NCBI GenBank assembly: GCA_030145205.1
Contig: JAQYVZ010000001.1
Span: 1-64,000, forward strand
DNA: 64,000 nucleotides
Source of the DNA: Desulfuromonadales bacterium
Lineage (GTDB): Bacteria; Desulfobacterota; Desulfuromonadia; Desulfuromonadales; BM103
Reading direction: 5' to 3'
The notes under the pieces were generated by a model. That model worked only from the letters and a program-made list of their open reading frames with translations, had not been told where the DNA came from and searched no databases. The translations under genes and the position numbers were made by a program. Positions 16,103-26,833 of this stretch are shown one piece after another; within the stretch, counting starts at the first letter, position 1, and each line of letters begins with the position of its first letter.

Positions 16103-17548
16103 TCAAAACAAACGTTTCCGTTGAGTGGATGACCCGATATTCAGCATCTCCCGATACTTGGTGACCGTCCTGCGGGCAATGTCGATACCTTGCGTTCTGA
16201 GCAGGTCGACGATCTTCTGATCGGAGTAGGGCTTCCGCTCATTCTCAACGGCAATAATATCCTTGATCTTCATTTTGACGCTCTCCGAGGCAACCGAATC
16301 TCCCTCTGTCGTGCTGATGCCGCTGTTAAAGAAAAATTTCAGCTCGAACAGTCCCTGCGGAGTCTGGACATACTTGTTGGTCGTCACCCGACTGACGGTA
16401 GATTCGTGCATGCCGATATCTTCCGCGACATCACGCAGGACCAGCGGCTTGAGCTGGGCAACACCCTGGTCAAAAAAGTCACGCTGGAACTTAACGATAC
16501 TCTTGGTCACCTTGTAAATGGTGCGTTGTCGTTGGTGGATGCTCTTGATCAGCCAGAGTGCGCCTCGCAGCTTGTCCTGGATATATTCGCCCGCTTTCTC
16601 ATCAACCTTGGTTGCCCCGGACAGTGCATTGCGGTAAAAGGAGTTGATCCTCAGGTTGGGCAGCCCTTCATCATTCAGGACAACGATATACTCATCACCA
16701 ACCTTGTGGACGAAAATATCCGCTGAGATATAGTGGATTTCTTCCTGGCTGTACTGACTGCCCGGCCGCGGGTCGAGCTGGCCGATCAGCTTGGCAGCTT
16801 CATACACTTCATCTACCGCAACATGCAGGGCACGGGCAATCACGGGATAACGACGATTTTCAAGGTCTTGCAGGTGATCACGCAAGACCAGGGCAACCAG
16901 GGAATCCGACATCCCCAATTGATCTACCTGTTTCAGCAGACACTCCTGAAGATTGCGACTGGCGACGCCGACCGGGTCAAAGTCCTGCACCACAGCGAGG
17001 ACCTGCTCGACCTGCTCCAACGCCACCCCAAATTGCTCACCAAGATCTTCCAGCGGCTCTTTCAGGTAGCCATCCTCATCAATATTACCGATCAGCTCAC
17101 CGGCGATCTGACGATCCAGCGCCTCAAGGCGCGACAGATTCAACTGCCACATCAGATGGTCCTGCAAGGACGTTTTGCGTGTCAGCAGATTTTCATAAGA
17201 AGGTTTTTCTTCATCGGCTTCGTAGTTGTCGGCCGTCGACCCACCGAGGCTGTAACTCTCTAGGTAGGTCTGCCAATCGATATCAGAAACCCCTTCTTCT
17301 TTACCGGCGACCTCCCCAGGATCACTAGCCGCAAGTTCTTCGGCAGCTTCGGTTTCTTTTTCGACGTCAGTCTTTTCTTCCGGTGCCTCCTGGCCTTCTT
17401 CAAGAACCGGATTCTCCTCCAGCTCCTGGCGGACAACATCCATCAATTCCATGCGTGAAAGCTGCAGCAACTTGATCGCCTGCTGTAACTGCGGCGTCAT
17501 TACAAGCTGCTGGCTGAGCTTTAATTGTTGTCTTATTTCAAGGGCCAT
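16103..17548 (-). CDS. rpoN: RNA polymerase sigma-54 factor
   Basis: A 481-residue sigma factor. Region I is the Gln/Leu-rich N-terminus (LKLSQQLVMTPQLQQAIKLL), region II is an acidic stretch (about 50-85), then the core-binding domain, the HTH segment (VAEDIGMHESTVSRVTTNKY) and the C-terminal RpoN box RRTVTKYREM. It directs polymerase to -24/-12 promoters with enhancer-binding activators. It is placed between lptB and hpf, the widely conserved order. Confidence 0.98.
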   Translation of the reverse strand: MALEIRQQLKLSQQLVMTPQLQQAIKLLQLSRMELMDVVRQELEENPVLEEGQEAPEEKTDVEKETEAAEELAASDPGEVAGKEEGVSDIDWQTYLESYSLGGSTADNYEADEEKPSYENLLTRKTSLQDHLMWQLNLSRLEALDRQIAGELIGNIDEDGYLKEPLEDLGEQFGVALEQVEQVLAVVQDFDPVGVASRNLQECLLKQVDQLGMSDSLVALVLRDHLQDLENRRYPVIARALHVAVDEVYEAAKLIGQLDPRPGSQYSQEEIHYISADIFVHKVGDEYIVVLNDEGLPNLRINSFYRNALSGATKVDEKAGEYIQDKLRGALWLIKSIHQRQRTIYKVTKSIVKFQRDFFDQGVAQLKPLVLRDVAEDIGMHESTVSRVTTNKYVQTPQGLFELKFFFNSGISTTEGDSVASESVKMKIKDIIAVENERKPYSDQKIVDLLRTQGIDIARRTVTKYREMLNIGSSTQRKRLF

Positions 17549-17578
17549 CGTTCGTTCGCAATCACATCAAGGGGCGAT

Positions 17579-18301
17579 CTACAGTCGAAATTTTTCGCCG
17601 AGATAAATGGCCCGGGCGCGCGGACTGGCCGCGATCTCATCCGGGGTTCCCTCTTCAAGGATACAACCTTCATTCAAAATGTAGGCACGTTCGCAAACCC
17701 CCAGGGTTTCTCGAACGTTGTGGTCGGAAATCAATATCCCGATCCCACGGTCTTTCAGTTCAACGATCAGGTCCTGGATGTCCAACACAGAAATTGGATC
17801 AATTCCGGCGAAGGGTTCATCCAGTAGAATGAATTTCGGTTCGAGCACCAAGGCACGCGCAATTTCCACCCGGCGTCTTTCGCCACCAGAGAGGGCGTAA
17901 CCGTAAGAACCCGCCACGTGGGTCAACCGAAAATCATTCAACAGCTTATCTTTACGCTCCTGCTGGGCGACCCGATCTGACTCTATCGTCTCTAAAATCG
18001 CCAACAGGTTCTGTTCAACTGTCAACTTCCGAAAAACAGAGGCTTCCTGCGGGAGATAGGAAATCCCCATTCTCGCCCGCTGGAACATCGGTTGCTCCGT
18101 AAGTTGGTGTTCATCCAGAAACACATCGCCGGCATCCGGCCGGACCAGCCCGACGACCATGTAGAATGACGTCGTCTTGCCAGCGCCATTCGGTCCGAGC
18201 AATCCGACCACTTCACCGGAAGTCAGCTCCAGATCAACTTCATGAACAACCTGGCGCCCCCGATATGTCTTGCACAGGCCGCGAGCAGCAAGACGATGCA
18301 T
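17579..18301 (-). CDS. lptB: LPS export ABC transporter ATPase LptB
   Basis: A 240-residue cytoplasmic ATPase that drives LPS extraction from the inner membrane together with LptF/LptG. It has Walker [10 protein letters not shown], the Q-loop region [13 protein letters not shown], the signature [15 protein letters not shown], Walker [14 protein letters not shown] and the switch His in [10 protein letters not shown]. The start overlaps the lptA stop by 1 bp. lptF/lptG are not in this window. Confidence 0.97.
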   Translation of the reverse strand: MHRLAARGLCKTYRGRQVVHEVDLELTSGEVVGLLGPNGAGKTTSFYMVVGLVRPDAGDVFLDEHQLTEQPMFQRARMGISYLPQEASVFRKLTVEQNLLAILETIESDRVAQQERKDKLLNDFRLTHVAGSYGYALSGGERRRVEIARALVLEPKFILLDEPFAGIDPISVLDIQDLIVELKDRGIGILISDHNVRETLGVCERAYILNEGCILEEGTPDEIAASPRARAIYLGEKFRL

Positions 18302-18795
18302 CAGTCATCCGCTCCTGAACCGGGTTGAAAAACCGCCTGCACCCGACCGCCTGCACCGCCCTTGACCAGGCTGCGTCGGCCGTCCATGAACAGCACAATT
18401 TCATCACCGCGCACGGAATTAGGTCCTTCACTTACAACGGGTGAACCGGACAACACGATCTGCTCATTCTGCTTGTCATAAACAGCCCGCTGACCCGTCG
18501 CAGTTCTTGCTCCCTGGACAATCTTGACGTTGCCCTCGGCAACGATCTGCTTCACTTGACGGTCTTCCGCCAGATATTCGATCGTCAACTGATCTGAAGC
18601 GATTGAGACATCACCCTGGCGGGCAACAGCGTTGCCAGCGAAAACCATGGTACGAGCAGCGTCATCTGCCTCAAGCCGGTCGGCAGTAATTTTGACCGAT
18701 TCGCTGGAGGTGCCACCAGGCAAGTCTGCGGCGATAACCGATAAGGGCAGGCTCACCAGCAATAGACTCAACAACAGAGAGGAGAACAGTTTCAT
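18301..18795 (-). CDS. lptA: LPS transport periplasmic protein LptA
   Basis: A 164-residue exported protein with a signal peptide ([23 protein letters not shown]) and an OstA-type beta-jellyroll ([39 protein letters not shown]) that bridges inner and outer membranes for LPS passage. The ATG at 18795 shares one base with the lptC stop, so translation is coupled. An upstream in-frame TTG adds only one residue. Confidence 0.93.
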   Translation of the reverse strand: MKLFSSLLLSLLLVSLPLSVIAADLPGGTSSESVKITADRLEADDAARTMVFAGNAVARQGDVSIASDQLTIEYLAEDRQVKQIVAEGNVKIVQGARTATGQRAVYDKQNEQIVLSGSPVVSEGPNSVRGDEIVLFMDGRRSLVKGGAGGRVQAVFQPGSGADD

Positions 18796-19376
18796 CAACG
18801 GTCCTTCTTGGTTTCAGCGATCGGCAAAACCGCCTCAACGTGATCGTAAACAGTCATGGTCTGTGCATCGAGATCAAGGATCAACCCATCACCTGAAACC
18901 GTCAGATCACCGATGTCAAACACGACCTGCGAATCGGAAAAGATTTTCCGTTCCTTCTGGCGATAAACCAGTTGTTCAGCAGACAAGTGGTAGCCACGTT
19001 CCGATTCCACCTGAACATTGCCACGCAGATGAATTTCCGAAAAGTCCTTGTCGGCATCACCCTCGTCGGCGTGAACCTTTGTCTGGGGCGCACCTTGTTC
19101 GTCGTAGAAGGTCAGAGCAATCTTCTCAACGGCAAGCTGCCCTTCCGTGACCAGTCGCTCCGCACGTTTCGCCTCAAGGCGCCAGCGGGCAAGCCCCGCT
19201 TCACTGTGCATGTAATCCACATCCTGCAAGGCCAGCTCAACTTCAGACGGCAAAGCCTCAATAACCTCGGCGATTTCGGAGACAGCGCGATAACGCACTG
19301 TAATCGTAACAACCAGGGCGACCGCCAGCAAAAGGGCCAGCAGCAAGATCAAATTGCGGCGTTTCAAGTAACTCAT
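18795..19376 (-). CDS. lptC: LPS export protein LptC
   Basis: A 193-residue bitopic inner-membrane protein with one N-terminal span (about residues 8-28) and a periplasmic LptC/YrbK-like domain (RLEAKRAERLV, VHADEGDADKDFSEIHLRGN, YHLSAEQLVYRQKERKIFSD) structurally akin to LptA. It hands LPS from LptBFG to LptA. The ATG at 19376 is favoured over a TTG one codon earlier. No strong ribosome site is seen. Confidence 0.9.
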   Translation of the reverse strand: MSYLKRRNLILLLALLLAVALVVTITVRYRAVSEIAEVIEALPSEVELALQDVDYMHSEAGLARWRLEAKRAERLVTEGQLAVEKIALTFYDEQGAPQTKVHADEGDADKDFSEIHLRGNVQVESERGYHLSAEQLVYRQKERKIFSDSQVVFDIGDLTVSGDGLILDLDAQTMTVYDHVEAVLPIAETKKDR

Positions 19377-19388
19377 CAAAGCACCGTC

Positions 19389-19417
19389 AGTATATCACTG
19401 CCGTCCCGCCGGAGTAA
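19389..19417 (-). promoter_or_regulatory. Possible promoter of lptC-lptA-lptB-rpoN
   Basis: Minus-strand TATACT (19389-19394), preceded by TGA as in an extended -10, with TTACTC 17 bp upstream. The predicted start would leave a leader of only about five bases before the lptC ATG, so the call is tentative. Confidence 0.35.
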
Positions 19418-19454
19418 AGAAGATTGGCATGAGAATTGTATACAGGATTTAATT

Positions 19455-19970
19455 CTAATCGAAATATCGCGCTGTTACGGCATCCCATTGACCGGAAGCT
19501 CTGAGGAGATGGTCACAAATCTCGCGGACCGCGCCACGTCCTCCCGGTCGCTGCGTCACAAAGTCAACGCACTGTTTCACTTCATCAACAGCGTCGGCAA
19601 CGGTTGCCGAGAATCCGACCTTCAACAGGATCGGCAGGTCGACCAGGTCATCACCAACGTAAGCTACCTGATGCGGTTCAAGTGCCAGTTGGGTCAAAAA
19701 CTCCCGGAAGGGGATGCGCTTATCTTTTGCGCCTTGGCAGACCAGGCGAATCCCGAGTTCATCGGCCCGCCGCGCCACCACAGATGACTGCCGACCGGTA
19801 ATGATCCCAACTTCGAAGCCGGCGCGCTGCAGCAACTTCAGGCCATGTCCATCCTTGACATCAAAAGCCTTCTGCTCCCCACCCTGGTCATCGTAGACAA
19901 TGCGGCCATCCGTCAAAACGCCATCGACATCAAGCAGGAGCAGCCGAATCTGTGATAAGTCTTGAATCAT
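19455..19970 (-). CDS. kdsC: 3-deoxy-D-manno-octulosonate 8-phosphate phosphatase
   Basis: A 171-residue HAD-superfamily phosphatase releasing Kdo from Kdo-8-phosphate. The nucleophile motif LLLDVDGVLTDG has Asp14 and Asp16; AFDVKDGHGLKLL, IITGRQS and YVGDDLVDLPIL follow. The C-terminal tail VTQRPGGRGAVREICDHLL covers the active site in this family. Its start overlaps the kdsD stop by 1 bp. A second KdsC-like domain exists in this window, fused to the CMP-sugar synthetase at 49.8 kb. Confidence 0.96.
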   Translation of the reverse strand: MIQDLSQIRLLLLDVDGVLTDGRIVYDDQGGEQKAFDVKDGHGLKLLQRAGFEVGIITGRQSSVVARRADELGIRLVCQGAKDKRIPFREFLTQLALEPHQVAYVGDDLVDLPILLKVGFSATVADAVDEVKQCVDFVTQRPGGRGAVREICDHLLRASGQWDAVTARYFD

Positions 19971-20940
19971 CAGATAACCCCGGCTCTCAAAAGATCGTGC
20001 AGGTGAATAATGCCGATCGGCGCCTTGTCGCTTACTGCTTCGAACACGAACAGAGAGGTAATCGAATGGTTTTCCATGACCTGCAACGCCTTGGCCGCCA
20101 AGTTGCTGCGCAGAATACGCTTCGGCTCACAGTTCATGAACTCTTCAACCGGACGATTGAGCAACTCCACCCCTTTTTCAATTGTCCGACGCAGATCACC
20201 GTCCGTGAAGACGCCGACAAGTTTACCTGTCTCATCAACCACGCCGGTGATACCGAGTTTTTTACTGGAAATCTCATAGAGGCTGTCTTTGAGAAGGGTC
20301 CCTATCGAAACGACCGGCACCTCGTCATCGGCATGCATGATATCTTCGACACGCAACAAAAGCCGCTTGCCAAGGGCTCCGCCCGGGTGATAGAGGGCAA
20401 AGTCCTCTTCTTTGAAGCCGCGCTTCACCAACAGCGACACCGCCAGGGCATCCCCCATGGCAAGAGTCGCAGTCGTACTGGCCGTCGGTGCCAATTGCAA
20501 CGGGCACGCCTCTTCCTTGACGGACACGTCGAGGAAGACATCGCCGGCCCTGGCAAGAGTGCTGGTCGGGTTGCCGGCCATGACAATCAGAGGCAGGCCC
20601 ATCCGTTTGATGGTTGGTAAAATCCGGTTAATCTCTTCCGTTTCGCCTGAATTGGATACGGCAATGACAACATCGCCGCGCATCAGCATACCGAGGTCAC
20701 CATGGAGCCCTTCAGCGGGATGCAGGAACAAGGCAGGCGTGCCGGTCGAAGCCATGGTGGCGGCCATTTTCTGACAAATCAACCCCGACTTGCCCATCCC
20801 GGTCACCACAACTCTGCCATTGCAGGCGAGAATCATCTCGACTGCAACAACAAACTGATCATTAAGCCGTGCCGCTAACGCCAATACGGAAGCAGCTTCA
20901 ATTTCGAGAACGCGCCGGGCTTCAACGAGCGTGTCTGCCA

Positions 20941-20941
<1 letters not shown>
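19970..20941 (-). CDS. kdsD: D-arabinose 5-phosphate isomerase
   Basis: A 323-residue enzyme converting ribulose-5-phosphate to arabinose-5-phosphate for Kdo synthesis. An N-terminal SIS domain (VVVTGMGKSGLICQKMAATM, ALFLHPAEGLHGDLGML, VIAVSNSGET, HPGGALGKRLLLRVED) is followed by two CBS domains. GGAG/GAGGTG precedes the ATG at 20941, which shares one base with the kdsA stop. Confidence 0.97.
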
Positions 20942-23378
<2,437 letters not shown>

Positions 23379-23430
23379 CTACACTTCCTCTCGTGGACGT
23401 GACGTCACTGTTCTTGGATTTAACCTAACG

Positions 23431-23459
23431 ATTTTACACATCCGCCATTGAAATGAAAA
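23431..23459 (-). promoter_or_regulatory. Possible promoter of the pyrG-kdsA-kdsD-kdsC unit
   Basis: Minus-strand TAAAAT (23431-23436, 5/6 match) with TTTTCA (23454-23459, 4/6 match) 17 bp upstream, in the 130-bp gap between kdsB and pyrG. Confidence 0.45.
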
Positions 23460-23508
23460 CCCCATTTGAGCGTTTGTCACAGGATTTTTACCAACGTGCA
23501 AAGAATGT

Positions 23509-24255
23509 TCAAGCGGACAAGATAGCTTGCACGCGCTGCAGATCCTCCGGGGTGTCCACCCCCTGGACGGTCATGGGTGTTTCGGCCACCTTGATCTTAT
23601 AACCATGTTCAAGGACACGCAACTGCTCGAGCTTCTCAGATTGCTCGAGAGGTGTCTCCACAAGACTCTGATAATGAAGCAGAAAATCACGACGATATAC
23701 ATACAAACCGACATGCTTGGCGACAGGCAGCGTTGGCCAGCACACCTCAAGCTGAGCGGCATGGTCACGCGGGTAGGGGATGGGGGCCCGGGAAAAATAG
23801 AGTGCGAAATCATGCTGATCGGTCACAACCTTGACGACGTTCGGATTGAGGTATTCCTCCAAGGACCCCAGAGGGGCTTGCAACGTCCCCATAGGGATGC
23901 TGTTGTCTGTGAGCAAGGGCTGTACAGCCGCATCGATCATGGCAGGCTCAATCAACGGCTCGTCGCCTTGCACGTTAACCACCAAATCCGTCTCCAGAGA
24001 CTCAGCCACCTCCGCCAGGCGATCTGTACCGGTGGGGTGGTCAGCACGGGTCATGGCCACTTCGCCACCAAAACGACATACGGCGTCGGCGATCCGCTCG
24101 TCATCGGTTGCCACAATCACCCGATCAACGGATGTGCACAAGGAAGACCGTTCATACACCCATTGGATCATCGGCTTGCCGCAGATCTCGGCAAGCGGCT
24201 TGCCGGGAAACCTGGTTGAGGCGTAACGTGCTGGAATTATGACTGTTGTACGCAT
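23509..24255 (-). CDS. kdsB: 3-deoxy-manno-octulosonate cytidylyltransferase
   Basis: A 248-residue enzyme that activates Kdo to CMP-Kdo. Motifs are [62 protein letters not shown] and [13 protein letters not shown]. The ATG at 24255 is chosen over a TTG four codons upstream. The ribosome site is weak. A sigma-70 promoter lies 40-70 bp upstream, between this gene and the tRNA terminator. Confidence 0.96.
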   Translation of the reverse strand: MRTTVIIPARYASTRFPGKPLAEICGKPMIQWVYERSSLCTSVDRVIVATDDERIADAVCRFGGEVAMTRADHPTGTDRLAEVAESLETDLVVNVQGDEPLIEPAMIDAAVQPLLTDNSIPMGTLQAPLGSLEEYLNPNVVKVVTDQHDFALYFSRAPIPYPRDHAAQLEVCWPTLPVAKHVGLYVYRRDFLLHYQSLVETPLEQSEKLEQLRVLEHGYKIKVAETPMTVQGVDTPEDLQRVQAILSA

Positions 24256-24293
24256 ATAAATATCCAAATCTCAGGTTGCCATCTGTTCAGGTT

Positions 24294-24322
24294 ACCCTAT
24301 GTTAAACAGGGTGGACTGTCAA
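24294..24322 (-). promoter_or_regulatory. Putative promoter of kdsB
   Basis: Minus-strand perfect TTGACA (24317-24322), 17-bp spacer and a weak TAGGGT -10 (24294-24299), between the tRNA terminator and the kdsB start. Confidence 0.55.
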
Positions 24323-24337
24323 GATTTCGGGCAAAAG

Positions 24338-24370
24338 CAAAAGGGCCCGGCGTGTTACCAGACCCTTTTG
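24338..24370 (-). terminator. Terminator of tRNA-Leu
   Basis: On the minus strand CAAAAGGGTCTGG pairs with CCGGGCCCTTTTG (13 positions including G-T pairs) around a 7-base loop, starting 6 bp after the tRNA CCA end. The T-run is carried within the 3' arm. Confidence 0.7.
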
Positions 24371-24376
24371 CAGAGA

Positions 24377-24463
24377 TGGTACCCGGGACGAGAATCGAAC
24401 TCGTACAGCCTTACGGCCGAGGGATTTTAAGTCCCTTGCGTCTACCAGTTCCGCCACCCGGGC
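24377..24463 (-). tRNA. tRNA-Leu(TAA)
   Basis: An 87-nt class II tRNA with encoded CCA. On the minus strand the acceptor arms are GCCCGGG and CCCGGGT. The anticodon stem-loop GGGACTTAAAATCCC gives anticodon TAA. A variable arm (CGGCCGTAAGGCTG) and the T arm ACGAGTTCGATTCTCGT follow. The long variable arm and anticodon identify leucine. Confidence 0.96.
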
Positions 24464-24485
24464 ATTTTTTTCAATTTTCAGCTAC

Positions 24486-24514
24486 TATGTATGCAATTTT
24501 GAGCTGTGTGTCAA
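24486..24514 (-). promoter_or_regulatory. Promoter of tRNA-Leu
   Basis: Minus-strand perfect TTGACA (24509-24514), 17-bp spacer and TACATA (24486-24491), placing the start about 16 bp before the mature tRNA. The -35 box lies inside the leader of the divergent Nudix gene. Confidence 0.6.
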
Positions 24515-24529
24515 CCGGAGGTTCACGAT

Positions 24530-24985
24530 ATGAAAGAGACACTGACCTGCCCAAACTGCAGCGCCGAGGTCCAGCGTTATCGAAATCCCTTTCCGACCGT
24601 CGATATCATCATCCGCATCGAAAACCGGATTGTTCTGATTGAGCGAAGCAATCCACCACTTGGATGGGCTCTGCCCGGCGGCTTCGTCGATTACGGTGAA
24701 AGCCTGGAGAGTGCTGCCCGTCGCGAAGCTCTTGAAGAAACGGGACTGACCCTGAAAAACCTGCAACAGTTCAGAGCCTACTCAGACCCGCAGCGTGACC
24801 CGCGCCATCACACTATTTCGATGGTATTTGAGGCTGACGGCTCAGGACAACTGCAAGCCGGTGACGATGCCTCGGGCGCCAGACTTTTCCCGCTGGACAG
24901 TCTTCCGGCCCCCCTTTGCTTCGATCACAGCCTGATCCTGGCAGATTACCGCACGCAGCAGGCGTCTTCCATAGAAAAGAGGTGA
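24530..24985 (+). CDS. Nudix hydrolase with N-terminal zinc-ribbon remnant
   Basis: A 151-residue protein. The ATG at 24530 follows CGGAGG; an in-frame GTG eight codons earlier overlaps that site. The N-terminus has CPNC, half of a zinc ribbon. The Nudix box is complete: GGFVDYGESLESAARREALE then ETGL, giving GX5EX7REXXEEXG. Such enzymes hydrolyse nucleoside diphosphate-linked compounds; ADP-ribose or a nucleotide sugar are possibilities. It is the only plus-strand gene away from the window edge, and its last 40 bp overlap the 3' end of mqnA in convergent orientation. Confidence 0.88.
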   Translation: MKETLTCPNCSAEVQRYRNPFPTVDIIIRIENRIVLIERSNPPLGWALPGGFVDYGESLESAARREALEETGLTLKNLQQFRAYSDPQRDPRHHTISMVFEADGSGQLQAGDDASGARLFPLDSLPAPLCFDHSLILADYRTQQASSIEKR

Positions 24986-25794
24986 AACTCCGGGACAGTG
25001 TCCAGCAGCCCATACTTGTGGCAGAGCGTGAAGTAGAGTTTCAGCCCTTCCAGATGCCCATCCGTCAATTCATAAGACACCGTCTGCCAGTAGGTCTTCA
25101 GCTCCACCACGGACATGCCGCTAGACGGCGCCAATTCCTCTGCAAGTTCATCCAGGCGGTCAAACGCCATCATCCGCGCCATCTGCAGTTGGGCAGCAAG
25201 CCTCTGCATCTCTTCCGGCATCGCCTTGGCGGCATCGCACCGTGCGATCCAGAGCGCGAAGACAAACGGCAAACCGGTGTACTGGTACCAGATTTGGCCC
25301 AAGTCGACGACCTGCATATCGTCGCGTCGAAATGACCGCGCTGCCCGTAAGGCACGATCCCCAATCAACAGGGCACTCTCACCCTGCTCCAGAACAGCCT
25401 CAATCGGCACATCCGGCACCCGGTAGCTGACATTGTCTACCCTGCAGAACTCCTGCATGATTACTTTCAGGAGGTTGATTGAAGTCGCCGATTCGCCGGT
25501 CAGAAAAATTTCCCCACCTTCGAGTGCCGAGGCGTCTCGCGAGACAAACCAGAGGACACTCTGCACCGGGCCGACACTGCTGATCGACAGGTCGGGCAGG
25601 AAGCAGTAATCCTGACTGTGCAAGGCATATTCGAATGAGGACGAGGGACAAACGTCGATCGTACCTTCAAACAGCTGACGGTTAAGGTCTGACGGAACAC
25701 CAGCAGTCACTTCACCCGCAAACCCCATTTCTTCCAGATAATGAAAGAAAGGAGCACAATTCAGATAGGTAATCCGACCAACATTCAAAGACAT
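24946..25794 (-). CDS. mqnA: Chorismate dehydratase MqnA (futalosine pathway)
   Basis: A 282-residue periplasmic-binding-protein-like enzyme dehydrating chorismate to 3-enolpyruvylbenzoate, the first step of futalosine menaquinone synthesis. Family segments are VGRITYLNCAPFFHYLE, the GVPSDLNRQLFEGTIDVCPS run, SSFEYALH, SVGPVQSVLWFVS and LTGESATSINLL. DLGQIWYQYTGLPFVFALWI follows towards the C-terminal side. There is no signal peptide, consistent with a cytoplasmic enzyme. No other mqn gene is adjacent. It has its own promoter with an operator-like palindrome. Confidence 0.95.
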   Translation of the reverse strand: MSLNVGRITYLNCAPFFHYLEEMGFAGEVTAGVPSDLNRQLFEGTIDVCPSSSFEYALHSQDYCFLPDLSISSVGPVQSVLWFVSRDASALEGGEIFLTGESATSINLLKVIMQEFCRVDNVSYRVPDVPIEAVLEQGESALLIGDRALRAARSFRRDDMQVVDLGQIWYQYTGLPFVFALWIARCDAAKAMPEEMQRLAAQLQMARMMAFDRLDELAEELAPSSGMSVVELKTYWQTVSYELTDGHLEGLKLYFTLCHKYGLLDTVPEFHLFSMEDACCVR

Positions 25795-25826
25795 TTCACC
25801 ACCACTTCTTTAAAGAAAACCGAGCG

Positions 25827-25856
25827 ATCATAGCACGCCATTGTCCGGAGGACAAT
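25827..25856 (-). promoter_or_regulatory. mqnA promoter with perfect palindromic operator
   Basis: Minus-strand TATGAT (25827-25832, extended by TGC) with TTGTCC 17 bp upstream (25850-25855). The -35 box is one arm of a perfect inverted repeat, ATTGTCC-GGA-GGACAAT (25840-25856). A repressor bound there would block polymerase. The cognate regulator is not identifiable. Confidence 0.6.
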
Positions 25857-25928
25857 CACGCGTTCAGGCGTTCAGTCTGTGTCCCTTCAGGTATTTATTA
25901 ACCGGACGAGGTATCAAAGGCCGACAGC

Positions 25929-25960
25929 GCGGAAAGTCCATTCAGCGGAAAGTCCATTCA
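25929..25960. repeat. 16-bp exact tandem duplication
   Basis: GCGGAAAGTCCATTCA occurs twice in direct succession (25929-25944 and 25945-25960) across the 3' end of the lipoyl-transfer gene. It supplies that gene's present stop codon. Confidence 0.95.
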
Positions 25961-26745
25961 GGGTTTACATATTTTTCTGCACAAAGACGCTCGGCTAACT
26001 GCAATTCAGTTGATGAGGGCTGAGAATCCAACCATTGCACATCGAGATGGTGCAGGAATGCCGTAACCAGAGCTGCTTCCACTTCAGCAATATTCAGCGG
26101 GCGCTCAGACCAACGATTCAGCCAACCGACCTTCTGAAAACGTTTTACGGCAGGGATATCCCTGTTCCCCGGCAATATCCGGGCAAGAAGGTCCAAATCC
26201 ATCTCCAGAGGCAGGGAACCATGCTGCAAAAACCCCCTCCCTTGCCGTTTCTGGGCACTTCCGGCAACCTTGCAGCCTTCGATCAGAAGTTCATACTGGG
26301 ACGGTGCCGTGAAACAAACAGCCCGGTCAGGGCGGGAGGGTCCCGATTGACGGCGCCCCGGCACCAGGCGGGCTGACAGGCCGAGGTTCTCCAGAGCCAG
26401 CTGCAGGGCTTCAGCGATCACCCGGTAGCATTCCAGGACCGAGCCCTCGAAACAGCCTTGCTGCACGGGAGCAATCACCGCATAGGTCACTTCACACGCA
26501 TGAAGGACAGCACGACCACCGGTGATACGCCGTACGAGATCAAGATTCGCATCTCGGCAAGCCTCCAGGTTGATATCGCCCTGGGCGGATTGAGCATACC
26601 CCAAGGTGACCGTCGCAGGCTGCCAGCGGTACAACCGCAGGATCGGCGGAGAAGCCCCGGTTGCGACTGACTGCAGCAGAGCTTCATCCAGTGCCATGTT
26701 CATGGCACCGGGGAGTGCCCCGGAATTGATGTAGCGCCATTCCAT
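25942..26745 (-). CDS. LipM-like octanoyltransferase / lipoate-protein ligase family
   Basis: A 267-residue BPL/LPL-fold protein. Motifs: MALDEALLQSV, LYRWQPATVTLGYAQ, LVRRITGGRAVLH, then VCFTAPSQYELLIEG and KVAGSAQKRQGRGFLQHGSL with the conserved lysine. A Cys at about residue 144 in VCF corresponds in position to the catalytic Cys of LipM octanoyltransferases, favouring that role over ATP-dependent ligation. The ATG at 26745 is preferred to a TTG four codons earlier. A 16-bp duplication at the 3' end makes the protein stop at PEWTFR; with a single copy the frame would read on to ...RAVGL. It lies just after the accC terminator. Confidence 0.82.
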   Translation of the reverse strand: MEWRYINSGALPGAMNMALDEALLQSVATGASPPILRLYRWQPATVTLGYAQSAQGDINLEACRDANLDLVRRITGGRAVLHACEVTYAVIAPVQQGCFEGSVLECYRVIAEALQLALENLGLSARLVPGRRQSGPSRPDRAVCFTAPSQYELLIEGCKVAGSAQKRQGRGFLQHGSLPLEMDLDLLARILPGNRDIPAVKRFQKVGWLNRWSERPLNIAEVEAALVTAFLHHLDVQWLDSQPSSTELQLAERLCAEKYVNPEWTFR

Positions 26746-26783
26746 AACGAACCGCAACCCATTTTAATCTAGGATAAAACAGG

Positions 26784-26811
26784 AAAAGGGCCGGAATCCC
26801 TCGGCCCTTTT
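26784..26811 (-). terminator. Rho-independent terminator of accC
   Basis: AAAAGGGCCG (26784-26793) pairs with CGGCCCTTTT (26802-26811) around an 8-base loop; the minus-strand 3' flank is CCTGTTTTATCC. It ends the aro-acc unit before the octanoyltransferase gene. Confidence 0.85.
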
Positions 26812-26833
26812 CACACGTCTGCTGGCGGAACGT

